Shown: positions 15,323 to 24,115 of the stretch, one piece after another
How positions within the stretch are numbered: the stretch's first letter is position 1
Layout: each line of letters starts with the position of its first letter
Source: Selenomonas sp. AE3005
Lineage (GTDB): Bacteria > Bacillota > Negativicutes > Selenomonadales > Selenomonadaceae
Assembly (NCBI RefSeq): GCF_905233635.1
Contig: NZ_CAJODG010000017.1
Location: forward strand, 1-36,162
DNA length: 36,162 bases
Direction of reading: 5' to 3'
Notes under the pieces: model-generated
The model's database searches: none
What the model was told of the DNA's origin: nothing
The model's input: the letters and a program-made list of their open reading frames with translations, nothing else
Position numbers and translations under genes: made by a program

Positions 15323-16288
15323 TTATAATTTACTCAAAATAAACTCTGCCTGTCCCTGCAACTGGTAATTACCCAGCCCGGCCGGTACAAAGACCGTTCT
15401 TCCCTTATCAACAGTAAGGCTTTCACCATTGCCAGTAAGCTTTAAAGCCCCGTCCAGCACCGTCAGGCACTGAAATGAATCTTCGCCTGCATGCATTGTG
15501 CTGTCACCATGCAAGCTGCCATGATATACCTTAAAATACTTGCACTCCGCCAATAACTTAACATCCATATTGGGGAACAAGTCAATGTCAACCATTTTAT
15601 CAGACGTGGCTTGCGGCACTTCCAGTTCCGTCACGGCCAAAGCCTTATCAATATGGAGCTGACGCGGCTTGCCATCTTTGCCCACACGGCCATAGTCATA
15701 GACACGGTAGGTAAGATTGGAACTTTGCTGTACTTCATAAATCAGAATACCACTGCCAATAGCATGTAACGTACCAGCCTTGATAAAGAACACATCGCCT
15801 TTATGTACAGGCACCTTGTTACAGACATCCAGCAATGTGTTATCCTCTATGCGCTGCTTGAATTCTTCTTTACTGATTTTCTGCTGAAAACCATAAATAA
15901 GGCTGGCACCAGGTTCTGCGTCTACCACATACCACATTTCTGTTTTGCCCTGCTCGCCTTCTTCCCGCAAAGCATATTCATCATCAGGGTGAACCTGTAC
16001 AGATAATTCTCCTTTGGCATCAATAAATTTAATCAGCAGCGGGAAGTATGCCATGTCTTTAGCCTTGCTGCCCAGCATAGCGCTGCCAGCCCCGGTCAAA
16101 AGTTTCGACAAGGTTTCACCTTTATACTCACCACTGTCAACTAGACTCAAGCCAGCCTCATGACAGGAAAGTTCCCAACTTTCCGCAACTATATCCAAAT
16201 CTGAAGTCTTGCCATATTCATTCTTCAAACGATTGCCGCCCCAAAGATAATCCTTCAACGGTGCCTTTAACAGCATAGGTTTTAACAT
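15323..16288 (-). CDS. manA: Mannose-6-phosphate isomerase, class I (short form)
   Basis: This 321-residue cytoplasmic zinc enzyme converts mannose-6-phosphate to fructose-6-phosphate. The cupin motifs and metal ligands are visible: FIDAKGELSVQVHPDD (Gln, His), GKTEMWYV (Glu) and KAGTLHAIGSG (His). The length fits the short Firmicute form. It is the last gene of the mannan operon, 41 nt after the first-listed GntR regulator, and ends at a hairpin. Its position completes the route from imported, phosphorylated mannosides to glycolysis. Confidence 0.93.
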   Translation of the reverse strand: MLKPMLLKAPLKDYLWGGNRLKNEYGKTSDLDIVAESWELSCHEAGLSLVDSGEYKGETLSKLLTGAGSAMLGSKAKDMAYFPLLIKFIDAKGELSVQVHPDDEYALREEGEQGKTEMWYVVDAEPGASLIYGFQQKISKEEFKQRIEDNTLLDVCNKVPVHKGDVFFIKAGTLHAIGSGILIYEVQQSSNLTYRVYDYGRVGKDGKPRQLHIDKALAVTELEVPQATSDKMVDIDLFPNMDVKLLAECKYFKVYHGSLHGDSTMHAGEDSFQCLTVLDGALKLTGNGESLTVDKGRTVFVPAGLGNYQLQGQAEFILSKL

Positions 16289-16329
16289 GAATACATCACT
16301 CCATTTTCTAAATTACCTTCATTATCATC

Positions 16330-17040
16330 TCAACGAATGCTCACCGACCGAAAATTACTGCAATCTCCGCGATGATGGGCAATCGAATATTCAAACGGAC
16401 GGCCATCGTCCAAAAATGCCACCTGTGTAACTTCGAGCAACGGCAGCACACCTTTTATCTGCAGTTCTTCGCGTTCCTCAGGTGTAGGCATTACGGCACG
16501 CACGGTACGATGTGCAGACTGAATCTTATACCCCAAATCTTCTTCAATATAACTGTAGATTGATTTTTCCAGTGTCTGCCGCTTGAGTCCCGTTATCAGC
16601 TGAATCGGCATTTGTGTATATTCCACCACTATCGGCCGGTCATCCAACATTCTTACCCGGATAATATCGTAAACAAAATCATCCACAGCTAATTGTAGTT
16701 TAGCCGCCACCTCAGCAGTAGGATGGATAATCTCAAATTTCAATATTTTAGAGGCAACCTTACGCCCCTTGAACGTTGCGGCAAAACCGGAAAACTGATT
16801 GGCCATACTAAGTTCTTTCACGTCTTCGTCCTTAAGAGACTTTACAAACGTTCCCGAACCACGGCGCTTGACTACCAGTCCCTGTTTGACCAGTTCATCA
16901 ACAGCCCTTTTTATGGTAATGCGGCTTACGCCATACTGCTGACACATCTCTTTTTCCAGTGCCAGCTGCTCTCCTGGTGTATACTTGCCATGCTTTATAT
17001 CTTCTCTAAGTTCTCTGGCGATTGCCTCATACTTTAACAC
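16330..17040 (-). CDS. GntR-family regulator with UTRA domain (HutC type)
   Basis: This 236-residue protein has an N-terminal winged helix (about 1-70, QYGVSRITIKRAVDELV and VVKRRGSGTFV) and a UTRA effector domain (about 90-230, ending PFEYSIAHHRGDCSNFRSVSIR). HutC-type regulators usually bind sugar phosphates and repress sugar genes. It starts at GTG 17040, with AAGGAGGG 8 nt upstream. It is clearly paralogous to the regulator at 18526: both share IQSAHRTVRAVMPT and the C-terminal signature. It has its own promoter and is followed by manA. The likely effector is a mannoside phosphate (inferred from context). Confidence 0.9.
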   Translation of the reverse strand: MLKYEAIARELREDIKHGKYTPGEQLALEKEMCQQYGVSRITIKRAVDELVKQGLVVKRRGSGTFVKSLKDEDVKELSMANQFSGFAATFKGRKVASKILKFEIIHPTAEVAAKLQLAVDDFVYDIIRVRMLDDRPIVVEYTQMPIQLITGLKRQTLEKSIYSYIEEDLGYKIQSAHRTVRAVMPTPEEREELQIKGVLPLLEVTQVAFLDDGRPFEYSIAHHRGDCSNFRSVSIR

Positions 17041-17072
17041 GACTGCCGCCCTCCTTGCTCATATATACATAT

Positions 17073-17101
17073 ATTATATAGCGAATTACTTAAAAGTACA
17101 A
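17073..17101 (-). promoter_or_regulatory. Internal promoter before the GntR-manA pair, with a nearby palindrome
   Basis: On the minus strand -10 TATAAT (17073-17078) and a weak -35 TTGTAC (17096-17101) are separated by 17 nt. A perfect palindrome GCGAATTCGC lies just upstream (about 17107-17116), and a second GCGAATT copy lies between the -35 and -10. These are candidate sites for one of the two GntR proteins. The 123-nt gap after the porin gene is the largest inside the operon. Confidence 0.5.
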
Positions 17102-17163
17102 ACAAGCGCGAATTCGCAGCTTAATTCAGAGGGCAACGAAACCAATTTTCTGCTAAGAACTTA

Positions 17164-18510
17164 TTAGAAACTAAACAGCAAACTTGTAAAATAAGCCGTA
17201 CGATGTGCATTGTTGTCATACGTCTTGTTTATTGCTGTACCATTAAATAAATAACCTTGTATTTGAATATTTTTCGTGAAATGATACCACAGACTGGCCT
17301 CCACGCCTTTGCGTCCTGGTTTTTCACTGCCATTAACAACACTGCTCATAATCAAGGCATCTGACCCCAGATACCTGTAACCTAAAGAACCGCCAAACTT
17401 GTTGTTTCCCCAGGGACTGCCATTATATATCAATTTAACATCGTAAGCCTTGTTCTGATAATGCTGATTGCCATGAGAGTAAAACCCCGTCAATTCCCAT
17501 TTATCAGATAGACGCTGCCGCAGATTTACAGCCACTATGCCCAAATGACTGTCGCCATAGGCAACAGGTGAATACAAATTATAATACCCTAAGCCAGCAG
17601 TTGTACGCTTCGTAAACTGATGTTCTACAGACATGCCCCAGACCCGCAATGTCTGACTTTTAAAACCGGTTTCTGTGCCGCCAGCGCCTGTACCAACATA
17701 TTCAAAGTCTCCACGGTCTCCATGCCGGCGAAAGGCATCAGACCAAACTGATGACAAATCAGATACCTTTTCATGCAAATTGCCGCCATATGCTTTTACC
17801 GTGGTTTTTCCCAACTGATAGTCCATTTCCAAGCCTTTTGTCCTGGCATTGCCGACCACGCCCTCCTGCAATCCGGGAGTAAACAGACCTATCGTAGCTG
17901 TAGAACCTTTAAAAACCGGCCCTTTGGCATACAACTGATAAAGTACACTTGATACCTTTACATTGGACGCACCATAGGCATCAGAAAATTCTTCTTCATG
18001 GTTCCAGCCATCATTACTTCCCCATTTCGTATCAATACCGGCATGAACATTCCAGCTGTCATTGACCGCAGCGTCCACATTGAGGAACAATTCTTTTTCC
18101 CACCAGGTGTGCTCATCACTGTTGCCTTTCATAGCTTTTTGTGCAAAAACACCGCTCCATTTTACCCGGTCTGCATTCCTTTCCAAATTGGCAACCTTAA
18201 CACCAAGATTTTCCAGTTCCGCACTAAACTCTGCCGTTAATTTTTCTACCAGCGCCTTGTCCATGCCGCTGCTATTTTTTGTACGGGCTTTGGCCACCAT
18301 CTGCGCCATTTCATAACGGGTAATCTGACGAGTACCACGAAAACTTTTATCACCATAGCCTTCAATAATGCCATCAGCTGCCAGCTGCTCTACGGCATCA
18401 TAAGCCCAATGTTCTGCCGGAACATCTGCAAAAGGATTAACTGCAGCAGAGCAGTTTGCTGTCATTCCCATACCTATTGCCAATGCCGTCATAAACCATT
18501 TTTTCTGCAT
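17164..18510 (-). CDS. SLH-domain outer-membrane porin (OmpM-like)
   Basis: This 448-residue protein has a signal peptide ending NCSAA and one SLH domain (about 25-85, NPFADVPAEHWAYDAVEQLA ... QITRYEMAQMV). A short coiled coil (about 90-112, LVEKLTAEFSAELENLGVKV) follows, then a beta-rich barrel with many aromatic-ended strands and a terminal Phe (TSLLFSF). In Negativicutes such proteins tie the outer membrane to peptidoglycan through the SLH domain and act as general porins. Lying 15 nt after the regulator inside a mannan operon, this copy may be a substrate-linked porin for manno-oligosaccharides. GGGAGG lies 6 nt before the ATG. Confidence 0.92.
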   Translation of the reverse strand: MQKKWFMTALAIGMGMTANCSAAVNPFADVPAEHWAYDAVEQLAADGIIEGYGDKSFRGTRQITRYEMAQMVAKARTKNSSGMDKALVEKLTAEFSAELENLGVKVANLERNADRVKWSGVFAQKAMKGNSDEHTWWEKELFLNVDAAVNDSWNVHAGIDTKWGSNDGWNHEEEFSDAYGASNVKVSSVLYQLYAKGPVFKGSTATIGLFTPGLQEGVVGNARTKGLEMDYQLGKTTVKAYGGNLHEKVSDLSSVWSDAFRRHGDRGDFEYVGTGAGGTETGFKSQTLRVWGMSVEHQFTKRTTAGLGYYNLYSPVAYGDSHLGIVAVNLRQRLSDKWELTGFYSHGNQHYQNKAYDVKLIYNGSPWGNNKFGGSLGYRYLGSDALIMSSVVNGSEKPGRKGVEASLWYHFTKNIQIQGYLFNGTAINKTYDNNAHRTAYFTSLLFSF

Positions 18511-18525
18511 ACTATTCCTCCCACG

Positions 18526-19245
18526 TTATCTTACCGAAACTGCCTTAAAATTCATCTTGTCTCCACGATGACGGGACACGGAATATTCAAAGGGACGCCC
18601 ATCTGCTAAGAATGCCGTCTGCTGCACCTCCAGCAACGGCATTTCTGCCGTAATACCCAAACGTTTCTGTTCTGCCTCTGTGGGCATAACGGCTCTCACT
18701 GTACGATGTGCCGACTGAATATGCATGCCCAAAGTTCCTTCAATGTAGCGATAAAGAGAATGTTTTAAATGTTTTTCCTTCAAACCAGCAATAAGTTCCA
18801 TTGGCATCTGTGTATATTCGATTACCACCGGTTCTCCATCAGCACAGCGCAGGCGCTGAATATCATAAACAAAATCTTCCTGAGATATTTTCAGCTTTTC
18901 AGCCACATCTGCCAAAGGATGAATTATCGCAAAATGCAAAACCTCCGTATGTACATTGTGCCCCTGATAGTACTCTGAAAAACCACCGAATTGTGAAAAT
19001 TTACTCAGCTTGTCTACAGCACTGTTTTCCATTACCTTGACAAATGTACCTGCGCCGCGCCGCTTTACCACCAGCCCATCACGTACGAGTACGTCCACAG
19101 CACGTTTGATGGTGATACGGCTGACCGCAAATTCAACACACAAATCCTTTACCAGTGGCAGCTGCCTTCCCGGAAGATACTCTCCCTTGCGAATGGCCTG
19201 CCGAATTATATCTGCCACCTGCTTATATTTGGCCTGGCTGCTCAT
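18526..19245 (-). CDS. GntR-family regulator with UTRA domain, second copy
   Basis: This 239-residue protein has a winged helix (about 5-72, FAVSRITIKRAVDVLV, VVKRRGAGTFV) and a UTRA domain (about 90-239, ending RHRGDKMNFKAVSVR). By eye it is more than half identical to the regulator at 16330 and probably arose by duplication. Its ATG overlaps the GH26 stop codon (ATGA), so its translation is coupled to the mannanase. It probably senses a product of the operon and feeds back on the palindromic operator near 24063 or on the internal promoter. Confidence 0.9.
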   Translation of the reverse strand: MSSQAKYKQVADIIRQAIRKGEYLPGRQLPLVKDLCVEFAVSRITIKRAVDVLVRDGLVVKRRGAGTFVKVMENSAVDKLSKFSQFGGFSEYYQGHNVHTEVLHFAIIHPLADVAEKLKISQEDFVYDIQRLRCADGEPVVIEYTQMPMELIAGLKEKHLKHSLYRYIEGTLGMHIQSAHRTVRAVMPTEAEQKRLGITAEMPLLEVQQTAFLADGRPFEYSVSRHRGDKMNFKAVSVR

Positions 19246-20588
19246 TTCACTGTACCTGTCTGCAATTTCTTATAATGCGTATTGCCATCGGCAAAGATGC
19301 TGTCCGGCTCATTATAAAAGGCTGTAAATTCATTTATCATCTCATGCCCTCGCTTGTCAGCCACCATATAGGGCATAAAGAAATTATGTTCTTCCTTGTC
19401 AAAATTGGCCCAGACCATATAATAAGCAGCTTTATGTTCACGGCAGATAGCACCAGTTTTGGCAAACCACTGCTTATCAACATTATCATGGACAGCCAGG
19501 CTGCCGCCTTTGCGCACACCGGCCTCTGTAAGAGCAATAGCTTTATGGCGCGTCTGCCCCAGTTTCTCCATAACTGTCAATGTTTGTGCAAGGTTCTTAT
19601 ACCAGGCACCACTTTGGTCATCATCATAGGTGTCGACACCGAAAATATCCACATAATCGTCACCAGGATAACGGTCTAAATAAGCCTTGTCATCAGCGAA
19701 GGGGCCATTGGGCGAATAAGCATAGAGAAAATTGTGTACGCCCTTCACATCACGCATGTATTCTGCCGTATATTTCCATAAAGCCGTAAAATCATTGCTG
19801 CTGATGTTGCGGCCTCCCCACCAAAACCAAAAACCATTATGTTCATGCAGCGGCCGGAAAATTACCGGTATATGCCTCTCCTGCAAGCGCAAGGCAAAGT
19901 CAGCCACTATATCCAGGTAAGCACGATAGACTTCATTGAGGTCACCCCCTGGCAGAATTCTTTTCCCTACATTACCAGTCAACACATGGGGACTATACCC
20001 TTGAAAATCATATGCACCATTTATACGCGGCTTTTTCGCTACAACATCAAAATTGGGCATGTGCATTGAGAGTGTGATGATTGCTCCCTGCCTGTCGGCA
20101 TCAGCTGCAACTTGCACCAGTTTATCCGTACAGGTCACACCTGAGGCTTTTTCCGCAGCCGTTAATTTCAATTCATCACCTGTCAGCGATAACGAATCCA
20201 GGCCCACTACACCAGCGATACTGCCCGTCACATCTTTACAGTCAGATTCACTGCCGCTATCTACCAGAAACATTTTGTGATGCGTATCATTCTGATGTCC
20301 ATAGATGACCTTCCCAGCCTCGGGAACAGCCAGAAGGTAACGATAGAGCCTGGCAGCCTCCGGTATCACCTGTTTATCCACTAACTTATTCGTCAGTGGT
20401 GCCAGCTTTTCCGCTTCAGACAGCGTCAGCATTTCTTTTTTAGCTTTGCCGTTATCCGGCAGCACCTTGCGTTCCACATATACTTTGTCCTGAGGGTTAT
20501 CCAACACGCTGGCATTCACTACGCCAGACCACAATGGCATACTCAGAGATATGCCAACAGCCATAGCCAATAATTTTTTTCTCATCAT
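19242..20588 (-). CDS. GH26 beta-mannanase, secreted
   Basis: This 448-residue endo-beta-1,4-mannanase (or mannobiose-releasing) family protein has a signal peptide cut near VVNA-S (residue 26) and no lipobox. The two catalytic glutamates are in the expected contexts: Glu249 in FRPLHEHNGFWFWWG (acid/base) and Glu355 in ALTEAGV (nucleophile). HMPNFD and GVDTYD are also typical. No carbohydrate-binding module is present. It would act in the periplasm or at the cell surface; the sequence does not say which. It lies 18 nt after the GH1 gene, with AAGGAG about 6 nt before the ATG. Confidence 0.92.
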   Translation of the reverse strand: MMRKKLLAMAVGISLSMPLWSGVVNASVLDNPQDKVYVERKVLPDNGKAKKEMLTLSEAEKLAPLTNKLVDKQVIPEAARLYRYLLAVPEAGKVIYGHQNDTHHKMFLVDSGSESDCKDVTGSIAGVVGLDSLSLTGDELKLTAAEKASGVTCTDKLVQVAADADRQGAIITLSMHMPNFDVVAKKPRINGAYDFQGYSPHVLTGNVGKRILPGGDLNEVYRAYLDIVADFALRLQERHIPVIFRPLHEHNGFWFWWGGRNISSNDFTALWKYTAEYMRDVKGVHNFLYAYSPNGPFADDKAYLDRYPGDDYVDIFGVDTYDDDQSGAWYKNLAQTLTVMEKLGQTRHKAIALTEAGVRKGGSLAVHDNVDKQWFAKTGAICREHKAAYYMVWANFDKEEHNFFMPYMVADKRGHEMINEFTAFYNEPDSIFADGNTHYKKLQTGTVK

Positions 20589-20606
20589 AAAATGCTCCTT
20601 CCGCCC

Positions 20607-22007
20607 TTACTCAGTAAAGCCATTATTAGCAGCCAAATCCCTAAACCAATAAGCAGACTTCTTTAACGTCTTCTGCTGATTGGCCAAATCCAGTGCAATC
20701 AGGCCATAGCGATTCTTATAGGCATTAGACCATGACCAGCAGTCAATCGGTGTCCAAAGATGGTAGCCGAAACAGTTGGAACCTTCGGCAATACCCCGGT
20801 GCAGCCACTCTAAATGCTCCTTTATAAAGTCAATCCGGTAATCATCCGCAATCATGCCGTCCGCCTGCCGAAATTTTTCTTCGCCTTCCACGCCCATACC
20901 ATTTTCGGATACATACCAGGGAATATTGCCATAATTATCCCGGATGTTGATAGCAATATCATAGATTGCCTGCGGATATATTTCCCAGCCACGATAAGGA
21001 TTCATCCTTCTGCCCGGCATTTCATAAGGAGCAAAGTACTTCTCCGGCAGCCAGCCGTGGGAGTCAGCAAAAGCCGTCTGCGCCTGCGCGCGGAAAGGCT
21101 GATAGTAATTCACGCCTAGAAAATCAACCTTATTTTCCTTAATCAGCGCCAGTTCCTCCGGCGTACTTTCCCACAGCACCCCATCCCTGGCCAAAGTTTC
21201 TGTAAGCATTTCCGGGAACTGTCCCTTTACGGCTGGATCAAGAAAGGCTTTATTCTTAAAGGTCTCAGCAAACTCAGCTGCTGCAATATCCTGGGGCTCA
21301 TCTGAACGCGGATATGCAGGTGTCAGATTGATGACAATGCCAATCCGCCCCCCCTGCCGGCCACAGTCTGACTGCCTAAATTTTGCTATGGCCATAGCCG
21401 ATGCCAAATTAAGATTATAGATACATTGCACAGCCTTTTTCCCATCAACCTGCAACGGATAATGGAACTGATACAAATACTCACCTTCAGCCACAACCAT
21501 CGGCTCATTAAAAGTCGTCCATTCTTTTACTCTGTCACCAAAGAGTGCAAAACATTTTTCCGCAAAATCGGCAAAAAGCACGGCCACCTGCTTATTCGTC
21601 CAGCCGCCATATTTTTCGTACAGTGCATAGGGCAAATCAAAATGATGCAGATTCATGATGGGGCGAATCCCCTGCCGCAGGAATTCATCGATGACTTCAT
21701 TATAGAAACGTACACCATCCTCGTCCGGCTCCCCGGTTTCCAAGTCCTTTATAAGACGCGACCACTGAATGGAAGTACGGACAGAATTTAAGCCGGCCTG
21801 TTTCATTAGAGCAATGTCCTGACGAAAATCATTGTAAAAATTTGACGCAACATTAGGCCCCACACCCGCAAAAAAAGCTCCCGGGTCCTGGTCATACCAG
21901 TAATCAAAAAGATTCCTGTGCGCCTTATGAAAACGCCCCTCCGACTGTGGGCCGGACGTAGCCGCCCCCCACCAGAAATTATCCGGGAATTGATACTGTT
22001 TGGCCAT
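20607..22007 (-). CDS. GH1 6-phospho-beta-glycosidase-like enzyme
   Basis: This 466-residue cytoplasmic TIM-barrel hydrolase keeps both catalytic glutamates: Glu168 in TFNEP (acid/base) and Glu368 in VSENGMG (nucleophile). The phosphate-recognition loop reads SWSNAYKNRYG. The Ser (425) and Tyr (434) of the phospho-specific motif are present, and the Glu found in plain beta-glucosidases is absent. The Lys expected two residues before the Tyr is Asn here, with a Lys one position earlier. It follows the PTS IIA gene by 3 nt, so phosphorylated disaccharide is the natural substrate. Given GH26 and ManA around it, 6-phospho-beta-mannosidase activity is a reasonable inference; 6-phospho-beta-glucosidase is the alternative. 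Confidence 0.9.
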   Translation of the reverse strand: MAKQYQFPDNFWWGAATSGPQSEGRFHKAHRNLFDYWYDQDPGAFFAGVGPNVASNFYNDFRQDIALMKQAGLNSVRTSIQWSRLIKDLETGEPDEDGVRFYNEVIDEFLRQGIRPIMNLHHFDLPYALYEKYGGWTNKQVAVLFADFAEKCFALFGDRVKEWTTFNEPMVVAEGEYLYQFHYPLQVDGKKAVQCIYNLNLASAMAIAKFRQSDCGRQGGRIGIVINLTPAYPRSDEPQDIAAAEFAETFKNKAFLDPAVKGQFPEMLTETLARDGVLWESTPEELALIKENKVDFLGVNYYQPFRAQAQTAFADSHGWLPEKYFAPYEMPGRRMNPYRGWEIYPQAIYDIAINIRDNYGNIPWYVSENGMGVEGEEKFRQADGMIADDYRIDFIKEHLEWLHRGIAEGSNCFGYHLWTPIDCWSWSNAYKNRYGLIALDLANQQKTLKKSAYWFRDLAANNGFTE

Positions 22008-22010
22008 AGA

Positions 22011-22334
22011 TTACCCCTTCTTCACATCTTCATATAAATCAATCATCAGTTTTGCCATATCCCGCACAGCCAGCGAAGTCATAAAATGATCCTGGGCATG
22101 AATCAGCAGAATACTCTTCTCGACAGGCTGCCCATCACATTCCGCGCTCATCATCGCGGTCTGAATATCATGCGCCTTGCCGATTTCCTGCCCGGCCGCC
22201 TCAATCGCTTTTCTGGCTTTTTCAATATCATGGTCTTTAGCCAATTCCTGTATCGCTTCAATCACCGCTGACCGCCCCGTCCCCGAATGCAAAATCAGCT
22301 GCATAGATTGTTCTAATGTCTTTTCGTCCATCAT
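22011..22334 (-). CDS. PTS IIA subunit, lactose/cellobiose family
   Basis: This 107-residue helical protein accepts phosphate from HPr and passes it to IIB. His79 in LLIHAQDH is the phosphorylation site, and the GxAR-like region KARKAIEAAGQEIGKAHDIQ is typical. The start overlaps the IIC stop (ATGATG); either of the two adjacent ATGs could be used. It forms the uptake system with the next two genes. Confidence 0.93.
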   Translation of the reverse strand: MMDEKTLEQSMQLILHSGTGRSAVIEAIQELAKDHDIEKARKAIEAAGQEIGKAHDIQTAMMSAECDGQPVEKSILLIHAQDHFMTSLAVRDMAKLMIDLYEDVKKG

Positions 22335-23653
22335 TCTTCCTCCGAATCCTTGATTTTATTGCCGGCAATGACAAAAGGTGCATAGATGCAGATATCCATC
22401 GCCAGCCACACCAGCTGTAAAATACCACCGGCCAACGAACCAGTCCCGATCGTACCGCCAAAGAATAACGGCATTGTCCAGGGCACAACATATTTGAAGA
22501 TAGGAACGAGTCCTGCCGAAACAGCCAGCCAACCCACAATCGTGTTGGCGAGCGGTGCCAAAATATACGGTATCAGCAAAAGCGGATTTAACACGATAGG
22601 CAGACCAAAGGCAATCGGTTCCTGAATGTTAAAAAGCATAGCCGGAAAGCCGACCTTGGCCACTGCCCGCCAACTTTCACGCTTGGAGAAAAGAAAAATC
22701 GCGATAAGCAGTCCCAGAACATGCATAAGTCCTGCTTCAAAGAAACCATTGGAAAAAATATACGCCGCATCGCCCGACTGATTGGCCAGCTGTGCCGGCA
22801 TATAGACCATGTTTTGAATGGCTGCGGTTACATTATGTCCATGAATGCCAAACCACCAGAAGAACCAGACAATTCCCTGATAGAGAACCGAAAAACCAAT
22901 TCCTTGCGAAAAGCCCATCAACGGGGCCTGAATCAAGGCATAAATTAAGTCATTAAGTGCCTTGCTGCCCATAAACTGCATCTGGGCCAGAAATGTTGAA
23001 AACAGGGTGAAACTAAATAAGGTGATAAACACCGGCATCAATACAGCAAAAGAGTTGGCCACCGCTGGCGGCACAGTATCCGGCATTTTAATCGTAAGTT
23101 TTTTGTTTTGTGATAAACCTATGAACATTTTTGAGGATACCGTAGCCACGATAATCGCCGTAAGCACAGCTTTATTGCCAAAATATGACAAGTCAAACGC
23201 ACCTATATCGCCTACACTCTGCGGCGTAACAATGATAAAAGCACCTAAGGCCGTCAAAGCATTGGCAAAGGGATCGCCTCCCCAGATAGTACCCAGGCGA
23301 TATGAAAAAGCTGCTACCAGCAAGAAGGAAAACACCCCAAAACCTACCGTCACCACATTATTGCATAAGCCTTGGATAACCTGCATGCTGTGCACAAACT
23401 GCGAATGCTTATATGCGTCACCGGTGGTATCCAAACCGGTGAAAACAGCGCCCAGATTAAGGCCGTTTGCTCCCATAACTGTTCCCCAAGGGTCCAAGAG
23501 CACCCACTCGATGATACCAAAGAAGGAACCAACTATGATGAAGGGCAATAGCATCGAAAAAGCATCACGCATGGCAAGCAAGTACTTATTGCCGGAAATC
23601 CGTGCTGCCAGCGGCATCATAACCCGTTCAAAACCAGAAATCACTCCGCTCAT
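22331..23653 (-). CDS. PTS IIC permease, cellobiose/oligo-beta-glycoside family
   Basis: This 440-residue inner-membrane permease has about ten transmembrane segments. Family features are the N-terminal MPLAARISGNKYLLAMRDAF and the loop NIQEPIAFGLPIVLNP, which holds the sugar-binding Glu. It should import and phosphorylate a beta-linked disaccharide; mannobiose or cellobiose fits the operon. It is translated 7 nt after IIB from a good site (AAGGAG) and overlaps IIA. Confidence 0.93.
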   Translation of the reverse strand: MSGVISGFERVMMPLAARISGNKYLLAMRDAFSMLLPFIIVGSFFGIIEWVLLDPWGTVMGANGLNLGAVFTGLDTTGDAYKHSQFVHSMQVIQGLCNNVVTVGFGVFSFLLVAAFSYRLGTIWGGDPFANALTALGAFIIVTPQSVGDIGAFDLSYFGNKAVLTAIIVATVSSKMFIGLSQNKKLTIKMPDTVPPAVANSFAVLMPVFITLFSFTLFSTFLAQMQFMGSKALNDLIYALIQAPLMGFSQGIGFSVLYQGIVWFFWWFGIHGHNVTAAIQNMVYMPAQLANQSGDAAYIFSNGFFEAGLMHVLGLLIAIFLFSKRESWRAVAKVGFPAMLFNIQEPIAFGLPIVLNPLLLIPYILAPLANTIVGWLAVSAGLVPIFKYVVPWTMPLFFGGTIGTGSLAGGILQLVWLAMDICIYAPFVIAGNKIKDSEEE

Positions 23654-23660
23654 GTTTGCC

Positions 23661-23969
23661 TTACTCCTTTCCCAGCATCTGCAAGGCCTTGCTTAAAACC
23701 TTATCACCACGAATCATACCGTAGTCCTGCATATTGATAACATCCACAGGACAACGTCCAGCCACAATCTTTTCAACATCGCCCTTCATATGACGAATCT
23801 GTGGACCGAGGAGCACCACATCTGCCTCAGCAACTCTTTGATCCAATACTTCCACGCTGAACGCCTCGATATGCGTATCTGCCAATGACTTGTCAGCTGC
23901 AGCCTCCTGCATTTTTTTTACCAGAATAGAAGTAGACATACCTGCGTTGCAAACCAAAAAGATGTTCAT
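23661..23969 (-). CDS. PTS IIB subunit, lactose/cellobiose family
   Basis: This 102-residue protein begins MNIFLVCNAGMSTSILVKKM. Cys7 in the P-loop-like CNAGMSTS is the phosphorylation site. It is the first gene of the mannan operon, preceded by AGGAGG and a consensus promoter. Confidence 0.93.
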   Translation of the reverse strand: MNIFLVCNAGMSTSILVKKMQEAAADKSLADTHIEAFSVEVLDQRVAEADVVLLGPQIRHMKGDVEKIVAGRCPVDVINMQDYGMIRGDKVLSKALQMLGKE

Positions 23970-24034
23970 GTTAATTCCTCCTAAATAGACTTGAAGTAGG
24001 CATTTTCCCTCTCATTTCATCTTCCTACGCCTTA

Positions 24035-24063
24035 ATTATATTATTAGTTAACCCTTTTGTCAA
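24035..24063 (-). promoter_or_regulatory. Consensus sigma-70/sigma-A promoter of the mannan/PTS operon
   Basis: On the minus strand -35 TTGACA (24058-24063) and -10 TATAAT (24035-24040) match the consensus at every position, with a 17-nt spacer. It lies about 65 nt before the IIB start. So strong a promoter implies that repression sets the expression level. Confidence 0.85.
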
Positions 24064-24082
24064 TAAAAGATATATCTTTTAT
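24063..24082. promoter_or_regulatory. 20-bp palindromic operator abutting the -35 box
   Basis: ATAAAAGATATATCTTTTAT is a perfect 20-bp inverted repeat touching the upstream edge of the -35. A dimeric repressor bound here would block RNA polymerase. The two GntR/UTRA proteins of the operon are the obvious candidates. In addition TTAGTTAA occurs twice, about 62 bp apart, at 24045 and 24107, flanking the palindrome. Confidence 0.6.
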
Positions 24083-24115
24083 ATCTAAAACTACATCGCT
24101 TTATTTTAGTTAATC

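Noticed and set aside
17060..17116. Repetitive AT run as a phage or plasmid attachment site or origin
   Set aside because: It is explained by the -10 region of an internal promoter; no integrase or replication gene is nearby.
22962..23696. Long open frame on the + strand (244 codons)
   Set aside because: It is antisense to the PTS IIC gene, whose protein is certain. The translated composition is unlike a real protein and no start signal is present.
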